NCBI RefSeq assembly: GCF_030816015.1
Contig: NZ_JAUSXN010000001.1
Location: forward strand, 2,790,001-2,854,000
Direction: 5' to 3'
DNA length: 64,000 bases
Source: Pedobacter sp. W3I1
GTDB taxonomy: Bacteria; Bacteroidota; Bacteroidia; Sphingobacteriales; Sphingobacteriaceae
Positions 56,034 to 64,000 of the stretch are shown in pieces (within the stretch, counting starts at the first letter, position 1; every line of letters starts with the position of its first letter). The translations under genes and the position numbers were made by a program. Below the pieces are notes generated by a model. The model saw only the letters and a program-made list of their open reading frames with translations, had not been told where the DNA came from and did not search any database.

Positions 56034-56850
56034 ATTGATACTGGATTTTTGGCGAAAGTAATAAAACTAATCGGAATCACGCGGATCGTCATTTCGACCG
56101 TACTGTTCCAAAGGAATTCCTTTAGAGGAGAAATCTTTTAGAAGTTTTGTTTGATAGAAAAAGAAATAAATGCTTGCCGATCATCTGTTTTTATCGGTTT
56201 GGATTAGTCCTGCTCTCCACTTTACTCGTTGCACTCGTATTCGTTCCGATCAGGTTTATTTAAGTTGGGAAGGTGCTGCTATTGAAGGTTTAATAGCGAG
56301 TGCATCTGTCGAATGGGTTTTCTGTGCTCTCCTAGATTGGGTGGCAAGAAATACAATGGTTCGTGGAGACACGAACCACGGCGTTTGAAAAAGAAATAAA
56401 TGCTTGCTGATCATTTGGAAAGCAGGTTCCTGTTTTTATTGGTTTGGGTTAGCCCTGCTCTCCACTTTACTCGTTGCGCTCGTGTTCGTTACGATCAGGT
56501 TTATTTAAGTTAGGCTGGTGCTGCTAATGAAGGTTTAATAGCGAGTGCATCTATCCTGGGTTTTCCGTGCTATCCGGGATTCCGTGGCAAAAAATACAAT
56601 GGTTCGTGGAGACACGAACCATGGCGAGCGAGTGAGGTAATTATTATATTATTTTAGGAATGACAGGTTAAGATAAATCGTCATTTCGACCTTAGTGGAG
56701 AAATCTTTAAACTATCTAATAAATAGAGTTCAAAGATTTCTCTCCCGAAGGTTCGGGACTGCGCTCCAGTCGAAATGACGACTGATTTTTACAACATTTC
56801 ATTAATAACTCATTCCCATGATTGTTGGCTCACCAGTTAATCTTTTATAG
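56034..56850. repeat. Repeat-filled 817-bp gap
   Basis: Half a family A palindrome (56087-56146), two framework elements (56204-56260 and 56449-56506) within a segment duplicated as about 56160-56400 and 56395-56640 (each has TGGCAAGAAATACAATGG or similar and GGTTCGTGGAGACACGAACCA), and a complete family A palindrome (56680-56780). GTTCGTGGAGACACGAAC is a perfect small hairpin present in both copies. No gene seen. Confidence 0.8.
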
Positions 56851-57765
56851 CTACGATTTACTTGGCAAATGTATCTCAGCCAGCATGCATCTTGCGCTGC
56901 CTCCACCATTTTTTTCGATGGTGTAAAGCGGAGCATAAATAATCTTGCTATATTGTTGTAATGCAGCAATCTGCTCAGCAGTTAGGGATAGGTATGCCTG
57001 TTCAGACATTACCAACAAGCTCTTGTTATCGGCATTGCTAACTTGCAGCATGTTGCCTGCAAATTTGTTCATCTGCTCCAGGCTGATTTCGATGATTTCT
57101 TTTCCACTGCCTTTTAAGCTAATGGTAACCTTTAATTTTTCTTCTGGATCTTTAATCGAATCCAGGCAGATTACAGCAAAACGGTCGCCGATGCACATCA
57201 TTACATTGGTATGGTAAATCGGGAAATTAGATCCATCAACCGCCTGGAATGCCACTGGTTTATATCCGGTAAGCATGCAAAAATTATTCAGCACTTCTTC
57301 ATCAGTGCGCACACTCAGACAGGTGTAAGCAATTTTATTGGTACGGTCTAAAACCATGCTTCCAGTGCCCTCTAAAAATGCATGTTGATGTTCATAAAAG
57401 CTCAAATCGCTGATGTGGTTAACTTCGAATTTTTCTTTTAAATCCTCCAATATTTCCTTCCTGCGTTCTAACCTGCGGTTTTCAGAAAACATTGGATAAA
57501 GATATACTGAGCCATCTTCGTGGAAGGAAACCCAGTTGTTCGGAAAAATAGAATCAGGCGTTTCAGGCTGTAAAGTATCGTCTACTACCGTTACATCAAC
57601 ATTGTTTTGCCGGAGTAAATCAACAAAGGCATCGAACTCTTTTAAGGCCGCTGTTTGTACATTGGTTTCGGTTGTTGCAATTTGAAACTTATTATTTCCC
57701 GCTGTTTGCTCGTTGAATTTAAAATCAACGGGGCGGATCATTAAAATATGATTGGTTGTTTGCAT
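56851..57765 (-). CDS. ctlX: Citrulline/arginine hydrolase, CtlX-type amidinotransferase fold
   Basis: A 304-residue protein of the guanidino-group-modifying (GME/pentein) fold, of the arginine-deiminase-related CtlX family that acts on citrulline or other ureido compounds. Motifs: MIRPVDFKFNEQTAGNN, DSIFPNNWVSFHEDG (with the acidic and His residues of the active site), FLEGTGSMVLDR, and the nucleophile in GGSARCMLAE (Cys293). Length and layout equal the family. It stands 87 bp from the arginine deiminase gene on the same strand, with a family B palindrome between, so co-transcription is possible. Substrate inferred. Confidence 0.85.
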   Translation of the reverse strand: MQTTNHILMIRPVDFKFNEQTAGNNKFQIATTETNVQTAALKEFDAFVDLLRQNNVDVTVVDDTLQPETPDSIFPNNWVSFHEDGSVYLYPMFSENRRLERRKEILEDLKEKFEVNHISDLSFYEHQHAFLEGTGSMVLDRTNKIAYTCLSVRTDEEVLNNFCMLTGYKPVAFQAVDGSNFPIYHTNVMMCIGDRFAVICLDSIKDPEEKLKVTISLKGSGKEIIEISLEQMNKFAGNMLQVSNADNKSLLVMSEQAYLSLTAEQIAALQQYSKIIYAPLYTIEKNGGGSARCMLAEIHLPSKS

Positions 57766-57781
57766 TTTTATTTTTCTTATG

Positions 57782-57843
57782 CGTCATCCTGAATTTATTT
57801 CAAGATCTGAATACGGAGATCCTGAAATAAATTCAGGATGACG
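57782..57843. repeat. Family B palindrome
   Basis: GTCATCCTGAATTTATTTCA...AATTCAGGATGAC with nearly perfect 24-base arms, between the two pentein-fold genes. Confidence 0.85.
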
Positions 57844-57852
57844 GGTCGCTAA

Positions 57853-59298
57853 TTACAAATTGTCCCTTAATACCGGTAAACTCATACAATGGAAACCGCC
57901 ACGGGCACGAGATAGTTCTGCCGAAGGCATTAAAATCAAAGTATCGGTTATGGTTTCAGCATTTACTTTGCCACTTTCTAAATCCTGGATCAGGTCTTTA
58001 ACATCCACCACATCAAAGCCAGCAGCTTTAAAGGCTTCAACCGTTTTATCGTTTCTATCGTAACCTAAAACAACCCCTTCTTTAATGGCTAAAAGGTTGC
58101 AGGAATCGGTCCATTGCTCTCTCGAATCGTAAGGGAACTGGTTGTTTCCGCTGTAGATGATTTTGGTAGGTTCGGTACTTTTTAAATCGTTCTGACTAAT
58201 ATCGTTTAACAAAGCTTCTACATGTTCGAAATGTTTCGGCTCTTGTGGATTGGCTTTTGTAAACTGAATGGCAGTGGTCGCCTCCAATTTTTCGGGCTCT
58301 TTTAAAAAGTTAATCGGTTCGTAAGGATTATATTTAGGCGAATGGGCAATGGAATTTAAAATTACCCAGGTATTGCGTTTAACCTGTGTAAAAACAGTGT
58401 CCAGGTGCATATAATCACGTTTGCTCGGTATTTTTACCACCGTAACTTTTTCTACCACATTCTGATCGAACAATAACTTAATCGCTTCGTTGGCACCATG
58501 TTCTGATGTCCGTTCACTACAGCCAATTAATACGTGGTTGGGGCTCACCATCATCACGTCGCCACCTTCTAAAGTGGTGCTGAAAGCAGGTTCATCGCCT
58601 GGGCGTAAAAAATGCATGGTCACATCCGGAATCTCCAGAATGTTGTTGCGATATTCTTCGAACAAAGGGTGGTTAAAGAAAATATAACGCATTAAAAGTG
58701 TTTCGCGCACACGGGCTTTTTTTGCCGGTTTGTTTAACAGGATATGGTTGTTAATGGTGGTACCCACATCCCTGGTGAAAATTAAATTGGGGATTGGCGC
58801 AAAAATCATCGTATCGTTGGCCAATGTTCCAGAGATAAAAATCTCTGCCAATTGTTTCGGATCGGTATTGGTTAATTCTAACTGTACTTTATAGGTACAG
58901 CCTTCGATGGCACAAACAGCCGCTACCAGTTTTTTACGGATAGATTCGTTCTCCAGCATTTCACTTAACAGGTTCTGAATCTCAATTACGGATGTAGAAT
59001 TATGGAAATCGGGGTGGTTGGGTTTATAAAAATTACGGTTGGACGCTTCTGAATCTATTTCGGCGAGTTTTCCTTTAATTTTTTCAGGATCAAGAAAATA
59101 CATCAACAGTTTAATATAATAATCGTATTCGCCTTTACGGATGGTATCTAAATGTACAATATCTTCGAAAAGCCAATCTTGTGCCTTAGAGGGTACTACT
59201 TTGCCTAATCCACTATCAGGACTATGGATTAATAATTTACGCAACCTGCCGATTTCGGTGTTTACGTTCACTTTAAAATTAGGGTTCTGCTCAATCAT
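57853..59298 (-). CDS. Arginine deiminase-like protein
   Basis: A 481-residue pentein-fold enzyme of the arginine deiminase family, converting arginine to citrulline and ammonia. Motifs in order: GRLRKLLIHSPD, IFTRDVGTTI (substrate-binding Asp), EGGDVMMVSPNHVLIGCSERTS, MHLDTVFTQV (catalytic His) and, near the end, RGGFHCMSLPV with the nucleophile Cys471. It is longer than the usual about 410 residues because of inserts in the first 200 residues (FYKPNHPDFHNSTSVIEIQN). Cytoplasmic. With the neighbouring CtlX-type gene it suggests arginine-to-citrulline breakdown. Confidence 0.86.
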   Translation of the reverse strand: MIEQNPNFKVNVNTEIGRLRKLLIHSPDSGLGKVVPSKAQDWLFEDIVHLDTIRKGEYDYYIKLLMYFLDPEKIKGKLAEIDSEASNRNFYKPNHPDFHNSTSVIEIQNLLSEMLENESIRKKLVAAVCAIEGCTYKVQLELTNTDPKQLAEIFISGTLANDTMIFAPIPNLIFTRDVGTTINNHILLNKPAKKARVRETLLMRYIFFNHPLFEEYRNNILEIPDVTMHFLRPGDEPAFSTTLEGGDVMMVSPNHVLIGCSERTSEHGANEAIKLLFDQNVVEKVTVVKIPSKRDYMHLDTVFTQVKRNTWVILNSIAHSPKYNPYEPINFLKEPEKLEATTAIQFTKANPQEPKHFEHVEALLNDISQNDLKSTEPTKIIYSGNNQFPYDSREQWTDSCNLLAIKEGVVLGYDRNDKTVEAFKAAGFDVVDVKDLIQDLESGKVNAETITDTLILMPSAELSRARGGFHCMSLPVLRDNL

Positions 59299-59916
59299 AA
59301 AAAAGTTAGTTATTGCAAATCTATTAGAAAAATTTAGATATGAGAATTGAGAGGTGAGATTTGAGATAGACTGATACTTAGAAGGGTTTATTTATTGCAA
59401 GGAACCGACCTCTCTAAACTATTGGAATTTTTGAGCGTCCGAAAGTCCGGGATCAGAAGATTTATTAGGCCTCAGACCCCGGTCTCCTGTCTTCGGACTT
59501 TTTTCTGCACAGAACCAACATCCCTAAACCTTATTGTAGCGGCAGCTCCCGATTTCTTCAATCGGGACTATAGCGGAAAGAAGGACTATCGGAGCCGACT
59601 GGCACTACATTACCTTTCCAAACCCTTTAAAAGTCGGAGGTCGGAAAGTCAGAGGTCGGAAGATTTATTAGGCCTCAGACCCCGGTCTCCTGTCTTCGGA
59701 CTTTTTTCTGCACAGAACCAACATCCCTAAACCTTATTGAAGCGGCAGCTCCCGATTCCTTCAATCGGGACTATAGCGGAAAGAAGGACTATTGGGACCG
59801 ACTGGCACTAAAGTAGCTTTTCAAACGCTTTAAAAACAGTTAAAATTGAAATTTAAGATAAAAAATCTTCGGACTTCGGACTCCTGACTTCGGACTTTTT
59901 TCTCTATTTTTGGCGC
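59299..59916. repeat. Direct repeat of about 175 bp, two copies 203 bp apart
   Basis: Copies at about 59457-59631 and 59660-59834 share TTTATTAGGCCTCAGACCC, TTCGGACTTTTTTCTGCACAG, the stem-loop element GCGGCAGCTCCCGAT...ATCGGGACTATAGCGG and CCGACTGGCACTA. The stem-loop part is the reverse complement of the framework element at 38967-39034. Rest AT-rich; a TATTTTTG -7-like box stands at 59905-59912, immediately before argS. Confidence 0.82.
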
Positions 59917-61689
59917 ATGAATTTTATTATTGCCGAAACACAGAAAGCCATTCTTGAACTTTATAAGGAAGAAGTAGCCGAAGGTGTAATCAACATACAA
60001 GAAACCCGTAAAGAATTTGAAGGACAGGCAACGATAGTTGTTTTTCCGGTTACCAAAATTTCGAAGAAATCGCCAGAGCAAACGGCCACTGAAATTGGCG
60101 AATATTTGGTTGCTAACGTAACCGATATCACCAAATTTAATGTGGTTAAAGGCTTTTTAAATTTAAGCATTGCCGAAAGTTATTTCTTGAAACAGTTTAA
60201 CGAAGAAATTTTATCGCCCGATTTTGGAGTGTATGCACCGAACGGAAAAAAGGTAATGGTCGAATATTCATCGCCAAATACCAATAAACCGCTTCACCTG
60301 GGACATGTGCGTAATAACCTGTTGGGTTACTCGGTTTCCGAACTGCTTAAAGCTTATGGTTATGATGTGGTAAAGGTAAACCTGGTTAACGATCGTGGCA
60401 TCCACATCTGTAAATCGATGCTGGCCTGGCAAAAGTGGGGCAATGGCGAAACACCAGAAAGTACAGGCTTAAAGGGCGATCACCTGGTTGGGAAATACTA
60501 TGTCATTTTTGATAAAGAATACAAAAAAGAGATTGATACTTTAAAAGCGGAAGGACAAACCGAAGAAGAAGCCAAGAAAAATGCACCGTTGATTAAGGAG
60601 GCGCAACAAATGCTTTTGAAATGGGAGCAAGGAGATGAGGAAGTGGTTTCACTTTGGAAAACCATGAACGAGTGGGTTTACGCTGGTTTTAATGTAACTT
60701 ATAAAAACCTGGGGGTTGATTTTGATAAATTCTACTACGAAAGTAATACTTATCTGTTAGGAAAAGGCACCGTTGATGAAGGTTTGGCCAAAGGTGTTTT
60801 CTTTAAAAAGGAAGATGGTTCGGTATGGATCGATTTGACTGCCGATGGTTTAGACCAGAAACTGGTTTTGCGTGCTGATGGAACTTCGGTGTACATTACA
60901 CAGGATTTAGGTACTGCCGAAATGAAACACGATGATTTCAATATGAATGAGTCGATTTATGTGGTAGGGAATGAGCAGGATTACCATTTCAAGGTATTAT
61001 TCTTGATTTTAGAAAAACTAGGCAAAAGCTGGGCAAAAGGTTTATACCATTTATCCTACGGAATGGTCGATTTGCCAAATGGTAAAATGAAAAGCCGCGA
61101 GGGAACTGTTGTAGATGCTGACGAGTTGATTGAAAGCATGGTAAGCACCGCCCGCGAGAAAACGGAAGAACTGGGTAAAACCAACGATTTTAGTGAAGAG
61201 GATAAAGAAGAGCTGTATAAAAATATAGGTTTAGGTGCCTTGAAATATTTCCTTTTAAAGGTGGAGCCTAAGAAACGTTTATTGTTCAATCCTGCAGAAA
61301 GTATCGATTTCCAGGGGAATACAGGTCCGTTTATTCAATATACACATGCAAGGATTAAGTCGCTGTTAAGTAAATCTGAGTATAAGTTTAGCGTTGGGGG
61401 TTTGGAGTTTGGCGGAATTAGCGACGTGGAATTAGAAATGATTCTTCAGTTGGCTAAATATCCTGCAGAGATTGCTATTGCCGCTAAGGCTTATAGTCCG
61501 GCAAGTTTGGCCAACTATTTATATGAACTGGCTAAACTGTTCAACAAATTTTACCATGAGGTACCGCCAATTGTAAAAACCGAAGAGGGTGAAGTGAAAC
61601 AGTTCCGTTTAAACCTGAGCAAAAAAACGGCCGATATCATTCATGCCGGGATGTTGATTTTAGGGATTACCTCTCCGGAAAGAATGTAA
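59917..61689 (+). CDS. argS: Arginyl-tRNA synthetase
   Basis: A 590-residue class I aminoacyl-tRNA synthetase that charges tRNA-Arg. The N-terminal Add-1 domain runs over about 1-95, the HIGH motif appears as HLGH (127-130) in SSPNTNKPLHLGHVRNN, the KMSKS motif as KMKSREG (390-396), and the anticodon-binding domain ends in LGITSPERM. Length is normal for Bacteroidota ArgS. It is cytoplasmic. It closes the arginine-themed stretch. Confidence 0.97.
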   Translation: MNFIIAETQKAILELYKEEVAEGVINIQETRKEFEGQATIVVFPVTKISKKSPEQTATEIGEYLVANVTDITKFNVVKGFLNLSIAESYFLKQFNEEILSPDFGVYAPNGKKVMVEYSSPNTNKPLHLGHVRNNLLGYSVSELLKAYGYDVVKVNLVNDRGIHICKSMLAWQKWGNGETPESTGLKGDHLVGKYYVIFDKEYKKEIDTLKAEGQTEEEAKKNAPLIKEAQQMLLKWEQGDEEVVSLWKTMNEWVYAGFNVTYKNLGVDFDKFYYESNTYLLGKGTVDEGLAKGVFFKKEDGSVWIDLTADGLDQKLVLRADGTSVYITQDLGTAEMKHDDFNMNESIYVVGNEQDYHFKVLFLILEKLGKSWAKGLYHLSYGMVDLPNGKMKSREGTVVDADELIESMVSTAREKTEELGKTNDFSEEDKEELYKNIGLGALKYFLLKVEPKKRLLFNPAESIDFQGNTGPFIQYTHARIKSLLSKSEYKFSVGGLEFGGISDVELEMILQLAKYPAEIAIAAKAYSPASLANYLYELAKLFNKFYHEVPPIVKTEEGEVKQFRLNLSKKTADIIHAGMLILGITSPERM

Positions 61690-61799
61690 GATGGAAGAGG
61701 TGAGATGGATGATGGAAGAGGTTAGATGTAAGATGGATGATGGAAAATGTAAGATGCAGATATGATCTTGAAATCCTATCATCCTAAAAATCTTGGCTC
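61690..61799. repeat. Purine-rich degenerate tandem repeat
   Basis: Short units around TAAGATGGATGATGGAA and GAGGT(G/T)AGATG repeated five or six times between argS and the permease gene. Confidence 0.6.
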
Positions 61800-62573
61800 A
61801 TGATGTACGAACTGATTTTACTCTGCTTAGTGGCTTTTGCGGCCGGATTTATAGATGCTATTGTAGGTGGCGGTGGTTTATTACAAACTCCCGCCATTTT
61901 ACTTATTTTGCCCCATTATCCTGTAGCCACGCTTTTAGGCACTACCAAAATCCCATCAATGGCAGGTACAACGCTAGCCGCTTTCAAATATTCGAAACAG
62001 GTTCGTTTTAATTACAAGGTACTTGCGGCCTGTGTACTTACTGCGTTTTTAGCGGCATTGCTGGGTGCGTTTTTGGTGAGCAGGATCGATAATTCGGTCA
62101 TTAAACCTGTGATCCTCGTTGTGCTGATTTTAGTTGCACTTTACACCTACTTTAACAAACAATTTGGTATCCACCAAGAGAAAGACCATTCCCTTAAACA
62201 ACAGGTTTTAATGGCTGCTTTATTTGGGATATTGATCGGTTTTTATGATGGTTTAATCGGTCCGGGCACAGGTTCTTTCCTCATTTTGGTTTTCATTGCG
62301 GTATTGGGCTTCGATTTTATTGGTGCCAGCGCGCATGCCAAAATTGTAAACATGGCGACTAATCTGGCGGCCATTATCTATTTCAGCTCTACGGGGCATA
62401 TCCTGTTTCAGTACGCCATCCCAATGGCGCTGTTTAATCTAACCGGTGCTTTCTTCGGCACAAAACTGGCCTTGCTTAAAGGAAATAAATTTGTACGGGT
62501 ATTTTTTCTGATTGTTGTTTTCGGAACAATTCTACGCTTTGCATATGACATTTTGAAAGCGTATGCGGTGTAA
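61800..62573 (+). CDS. TauE/SafE-family membrane permease
   Basis: A 257-residue inner-membrane protein of about eight hydrophobic segments, the two halves each starting with a family pattern: FAAGFIDAIVGGGGLLQTPAIL and GFYDGLIGPGTGSFLI. ATLLGTTKIPSM and ATNLAAIIYF follow, as in sulfite exporter TauE/SafE proteins. The family moves sulfur anions or other organic anions; the substrate is unknown. Alternate starts at 61800 and 61803 (ATGATG). Confidence 0.9.
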   Translation: MMYELILLCLVAFAAGFIDAIVGGGGLLQTPAILLILPHYPVATLLGTTKIPSMAGTTLAAFKYSKQVRFNYKVLAACVLTAFLAALLGAFLVSRIDNSVIKPVILVVLILVALYTYFNKQFGIHQEKDHSLKQQVLMAALFGILIGFYDGLIGPGTGSFLILVFIAVLGFDFIGASAHAKIVNMATNLAAIIYFSSTGHILFQYAIPMALFNLTGAFFGTKLALLKGNKFVRVFFLIVVFGTILRFAYDILKAYAV

Positions 62574-63090
62574 AAGGGAAAATGTAAAATAAAATACTTT
62601 GCAGATAGGTTTTAACTTAAATTCTCAGATTACTTTTCGAAACAGAAATTACGGTCATCTAAAGACAATTGGCACATAACCATCCGAGTGGTGAGTTGTC
62701 TCCCAGTCATGCATATCTGGCAACGTCTGGATGGAAGTCCTGTTCGTATACTCTTACATCTTATTCTGATAATCTACGTGTACCCTCATTCAAATACTTT
62801 AATGGTAAAACGCATGAAGGATATAGGTTCAGGAATTAATGCAAACGATTGCACAAATAAATCCTTAAGAAGACATTATCCGGATTAAAAATTCGTAAGA
62901 TTGTTTTAGTGTTTGATTCGTTCCGGCTGTAGCCGGAACGGATAATCAGATTGACCCGGTCAAAATAAAAAGGATTTTTCCCATGTGAGGGGCTTGATTT
63001 GAATTGACCTCTAGACCAATACCGATAATTAAACCGCACATATGTATTAGGTAACCATGTGCTTATTAAATAATAACCTAACCAAATATT
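62574..63090. other. 517-bp gap before the SusC-type receptor
   Basis: Perfect hairpin CGTTCCGGCT-GT-AGCCGGAACG at 62919-62940, and a palindrome TTGACCCGGTCAA at 62951-62963. The first half is mixed sequence with no gene or RNA recognised. No convincing -33/-7 promoter for the following gene, whose ATG is at 63091. Confidence 0.55.
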
Positions 63091-64000
63091 ATGATCAAAT
63101 TCTATCTATCAATGGCAATGTTTTGCCTGCTCAGCGTCTTGTCCTGGGGGCAGACCCGGGTAATTACCGGTCAGATCTCAGATTCTAAAACTGGTGAAAC
63201 CCTCATAGGGGTAAGTATCCTGGTAAAAGGCACTACGCAAGGTACGAGTTCTGATGGTAACGGAAAGTTCGCTATCAATGTACCAGGGAATACCGCTATA
63301 CTTGTTTTTAACTATGTAGGTTACCTGACCAGGGAAATAACGGTGGGCAACCAGAGCCAGATTACTTTGAAAATGGCCCCGGATGAGACTACACTTAACG
63401 ATGTTGTAGTGATTGGCTACGGAACGGTAAAGAAGCGAGACCTTACGGGGTCTGTGGTATCGGTGAAAGGGGAAGATATCGCCAAGGTGCCTTCAGCCAA
63501 TCCGCTTGAATCCATTCAGGGAAAGGTGCCCGGTGTAGACATTACCCGTAGCAGCGGGTCTGCTTCATCAGGGGTGAACATCAATATCAGGGGAACACGG
63601 TCCATCTCAGCAGGCAATGGTCCGCTGATTATTGTGGATGGCGTGCAGTATGGCAGTCTTCAGGATCTGAATGCAAATGATATCGCTTCTATGGAAATCT
63701 TAAAAGATGCCTCATCAACAGCAATATACGGTTCGCGTGGTGCAAACGGCGTTATTATTGTGACCACTAAAAAGGGTGTATCCGGACAGGCCGTGGTTTC
63801 GTTAAACTCCTATTACGGAATATCACAGGTAGCACGTTATCCAAGTATCATGGATGGTCAACAGTTCGTTGAACAGCGTCGTCAGGCTTATCGGACTACC
63901 GGTAACTGGGCGAGCCCTGCAGATGATATCAAAATCTTTAACTCGGCAGAATATGCTGCCATTCAGAATAACCAGTATACCAACTATCAGGATCTTTTGC
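63091..64000 (+). CDS. SusC/RagA-family TonB-linked outer-membrane receptor (5' part only)
   Basis: The frame opens at ATG 63091 and runs to the window edge (303 codons). Signal peptide ending LSWGQ (residue 21); carboxypeptidase-regulatory domain (about 22-110: GQISDSKTGETLIGVSILVK); plug domain with the SusC signatures VVVIGYGTVKKRDLTGSV, PLIIVDGVQYG, and KDASSTAIYGSRGANGVI. Partner to a SusD protein that should lie downstream, for uptake of a glycan or other polymer. Its bases are richer in G+C at third positions than the neighbouring genes. Confidence 0.94.
   Translation, partial: MIKFYLSMAMFCLLSVLSWGQTRVITGQISDSKTGETLIGVSILVKGTTQGTSSDGNGKFAINVPGNTAILVFNYVGYLTREITVGNQSQITLKMAPDETTLNDVVVIGYGTVKKRDLTGSVVSVKGEDIAKVPSANPLESIQGKVPGVDITRSSGSASSGVNINIRGTRSISAGNGPLIIVDGVQYGSLQDLNANDIASMEILKDASSTAIYGSRGANGVIIVTTKKGVSGQAVVSLNSYYGISQVARYPSIMDGQQFVEQRRQAYRTTGNWASPADDIKIFNSAEYAAIQNNQYTNYQDLL

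Noticed and set aside
62660..62780. Possible small structured RNA before the SusC-type gene
   Set aside because: No convincing stem pattern or known RNA family could be seen in this stretch.

Overview
The window looks like a chromosomal segment of a Bacteroidota bacterium, most likely Sphingobacteriaceae (Pedobacter-like). The signs are Bacteroidota promoters (TTTG, about 18-20 bp, TAnnTTTG) ahead of several genes, no clear Shine-Dalgarno sites, SusC/TonB-type receptors with a carboxypeptidase-regulatory N-terminal domain, a GLPGLI-family protein, paired DUF3857 transglutaminase-like proteins, a futalosine-pathway menaquinone enzyme (MqnC) and a C-terminally extended ribosomal protein L27. 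No tRNA, rRNA or CRISPR array was seen.

Layout. 1-10 kb: MqnC (cut by the window edge), a two-gene M16 peptidase operon, PpnP, a pair of DUF3857/transglutaminase-like exported proteins, a frameshifted fatty-acid-hydroxylase-type membrane protein and guaB. 11-20 kb: a TonB receptor, a repeat-rich gap holding a small terminal-inverted-repeat insertion, a LOG-family protein, a MaoC-type hydratase, a lipoprotein, DUF1801 and DUF2721 proteins and an acyl-CoA carboxylase carboxyltransferase. 20-25 kb: a low-GC polyvalent-kinase-like gene, a dipeptidase gene broken by an amber codon, trxB, and a four-copy tandem array of units of about 390 bp. 25-32 kb: a GH20 hexosaminidase, lipoprotein, diacylglycerol kinase, DUF922 protein, ECF sigma factor with a membrane partner, and a dicarboxylate symporter. 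32.9-38.9 kb: a BlaI-type repressor with an M56 peptidase, then a GLPGLI protein with a frameshifted TonB-type receptor. The two promoter regions carry the same three-half-site operator. 38.9-47 kb: a second large repeat cluster, rplU-rpmA, an exported Gly-rich protein, a complete IS3-family element, a prenyl synthase and RNase R. 47-64 kb: sialidase-like protein, double-ATPase ABC protein, PolB-like exonuclease, DUF1579 and DUF72 proteins, then an arginine-themed stretch (arginine decarboxylase, CtlX-type hydrolase, arginine deiminase, ArgS) with a PhnA-like protein, a TauE/SafE permease and the start of a SusC-type receptor.

How the genes may work together. The clearest inferred system is the BlaI/M56 pair as a signal-responsive switch that also controls the GLPGLI/TonB receptor operon, because both promoters share an identical TCGTA-4-TACGA-5-TCGTA arrangement over a TAnATTTA -7-like element. 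The second theme is repeat DNA. The gaps hold at least four families of short palindromes plus long direct repeats in which a conserved outer framework carries interchangeable inner stem-loops. Three genes are broken by single changes: two extra-base frameshifts in GGG runs and one TGG-to-TAG nonsense change. Assembly error should be excluded for these before biology is inferred.
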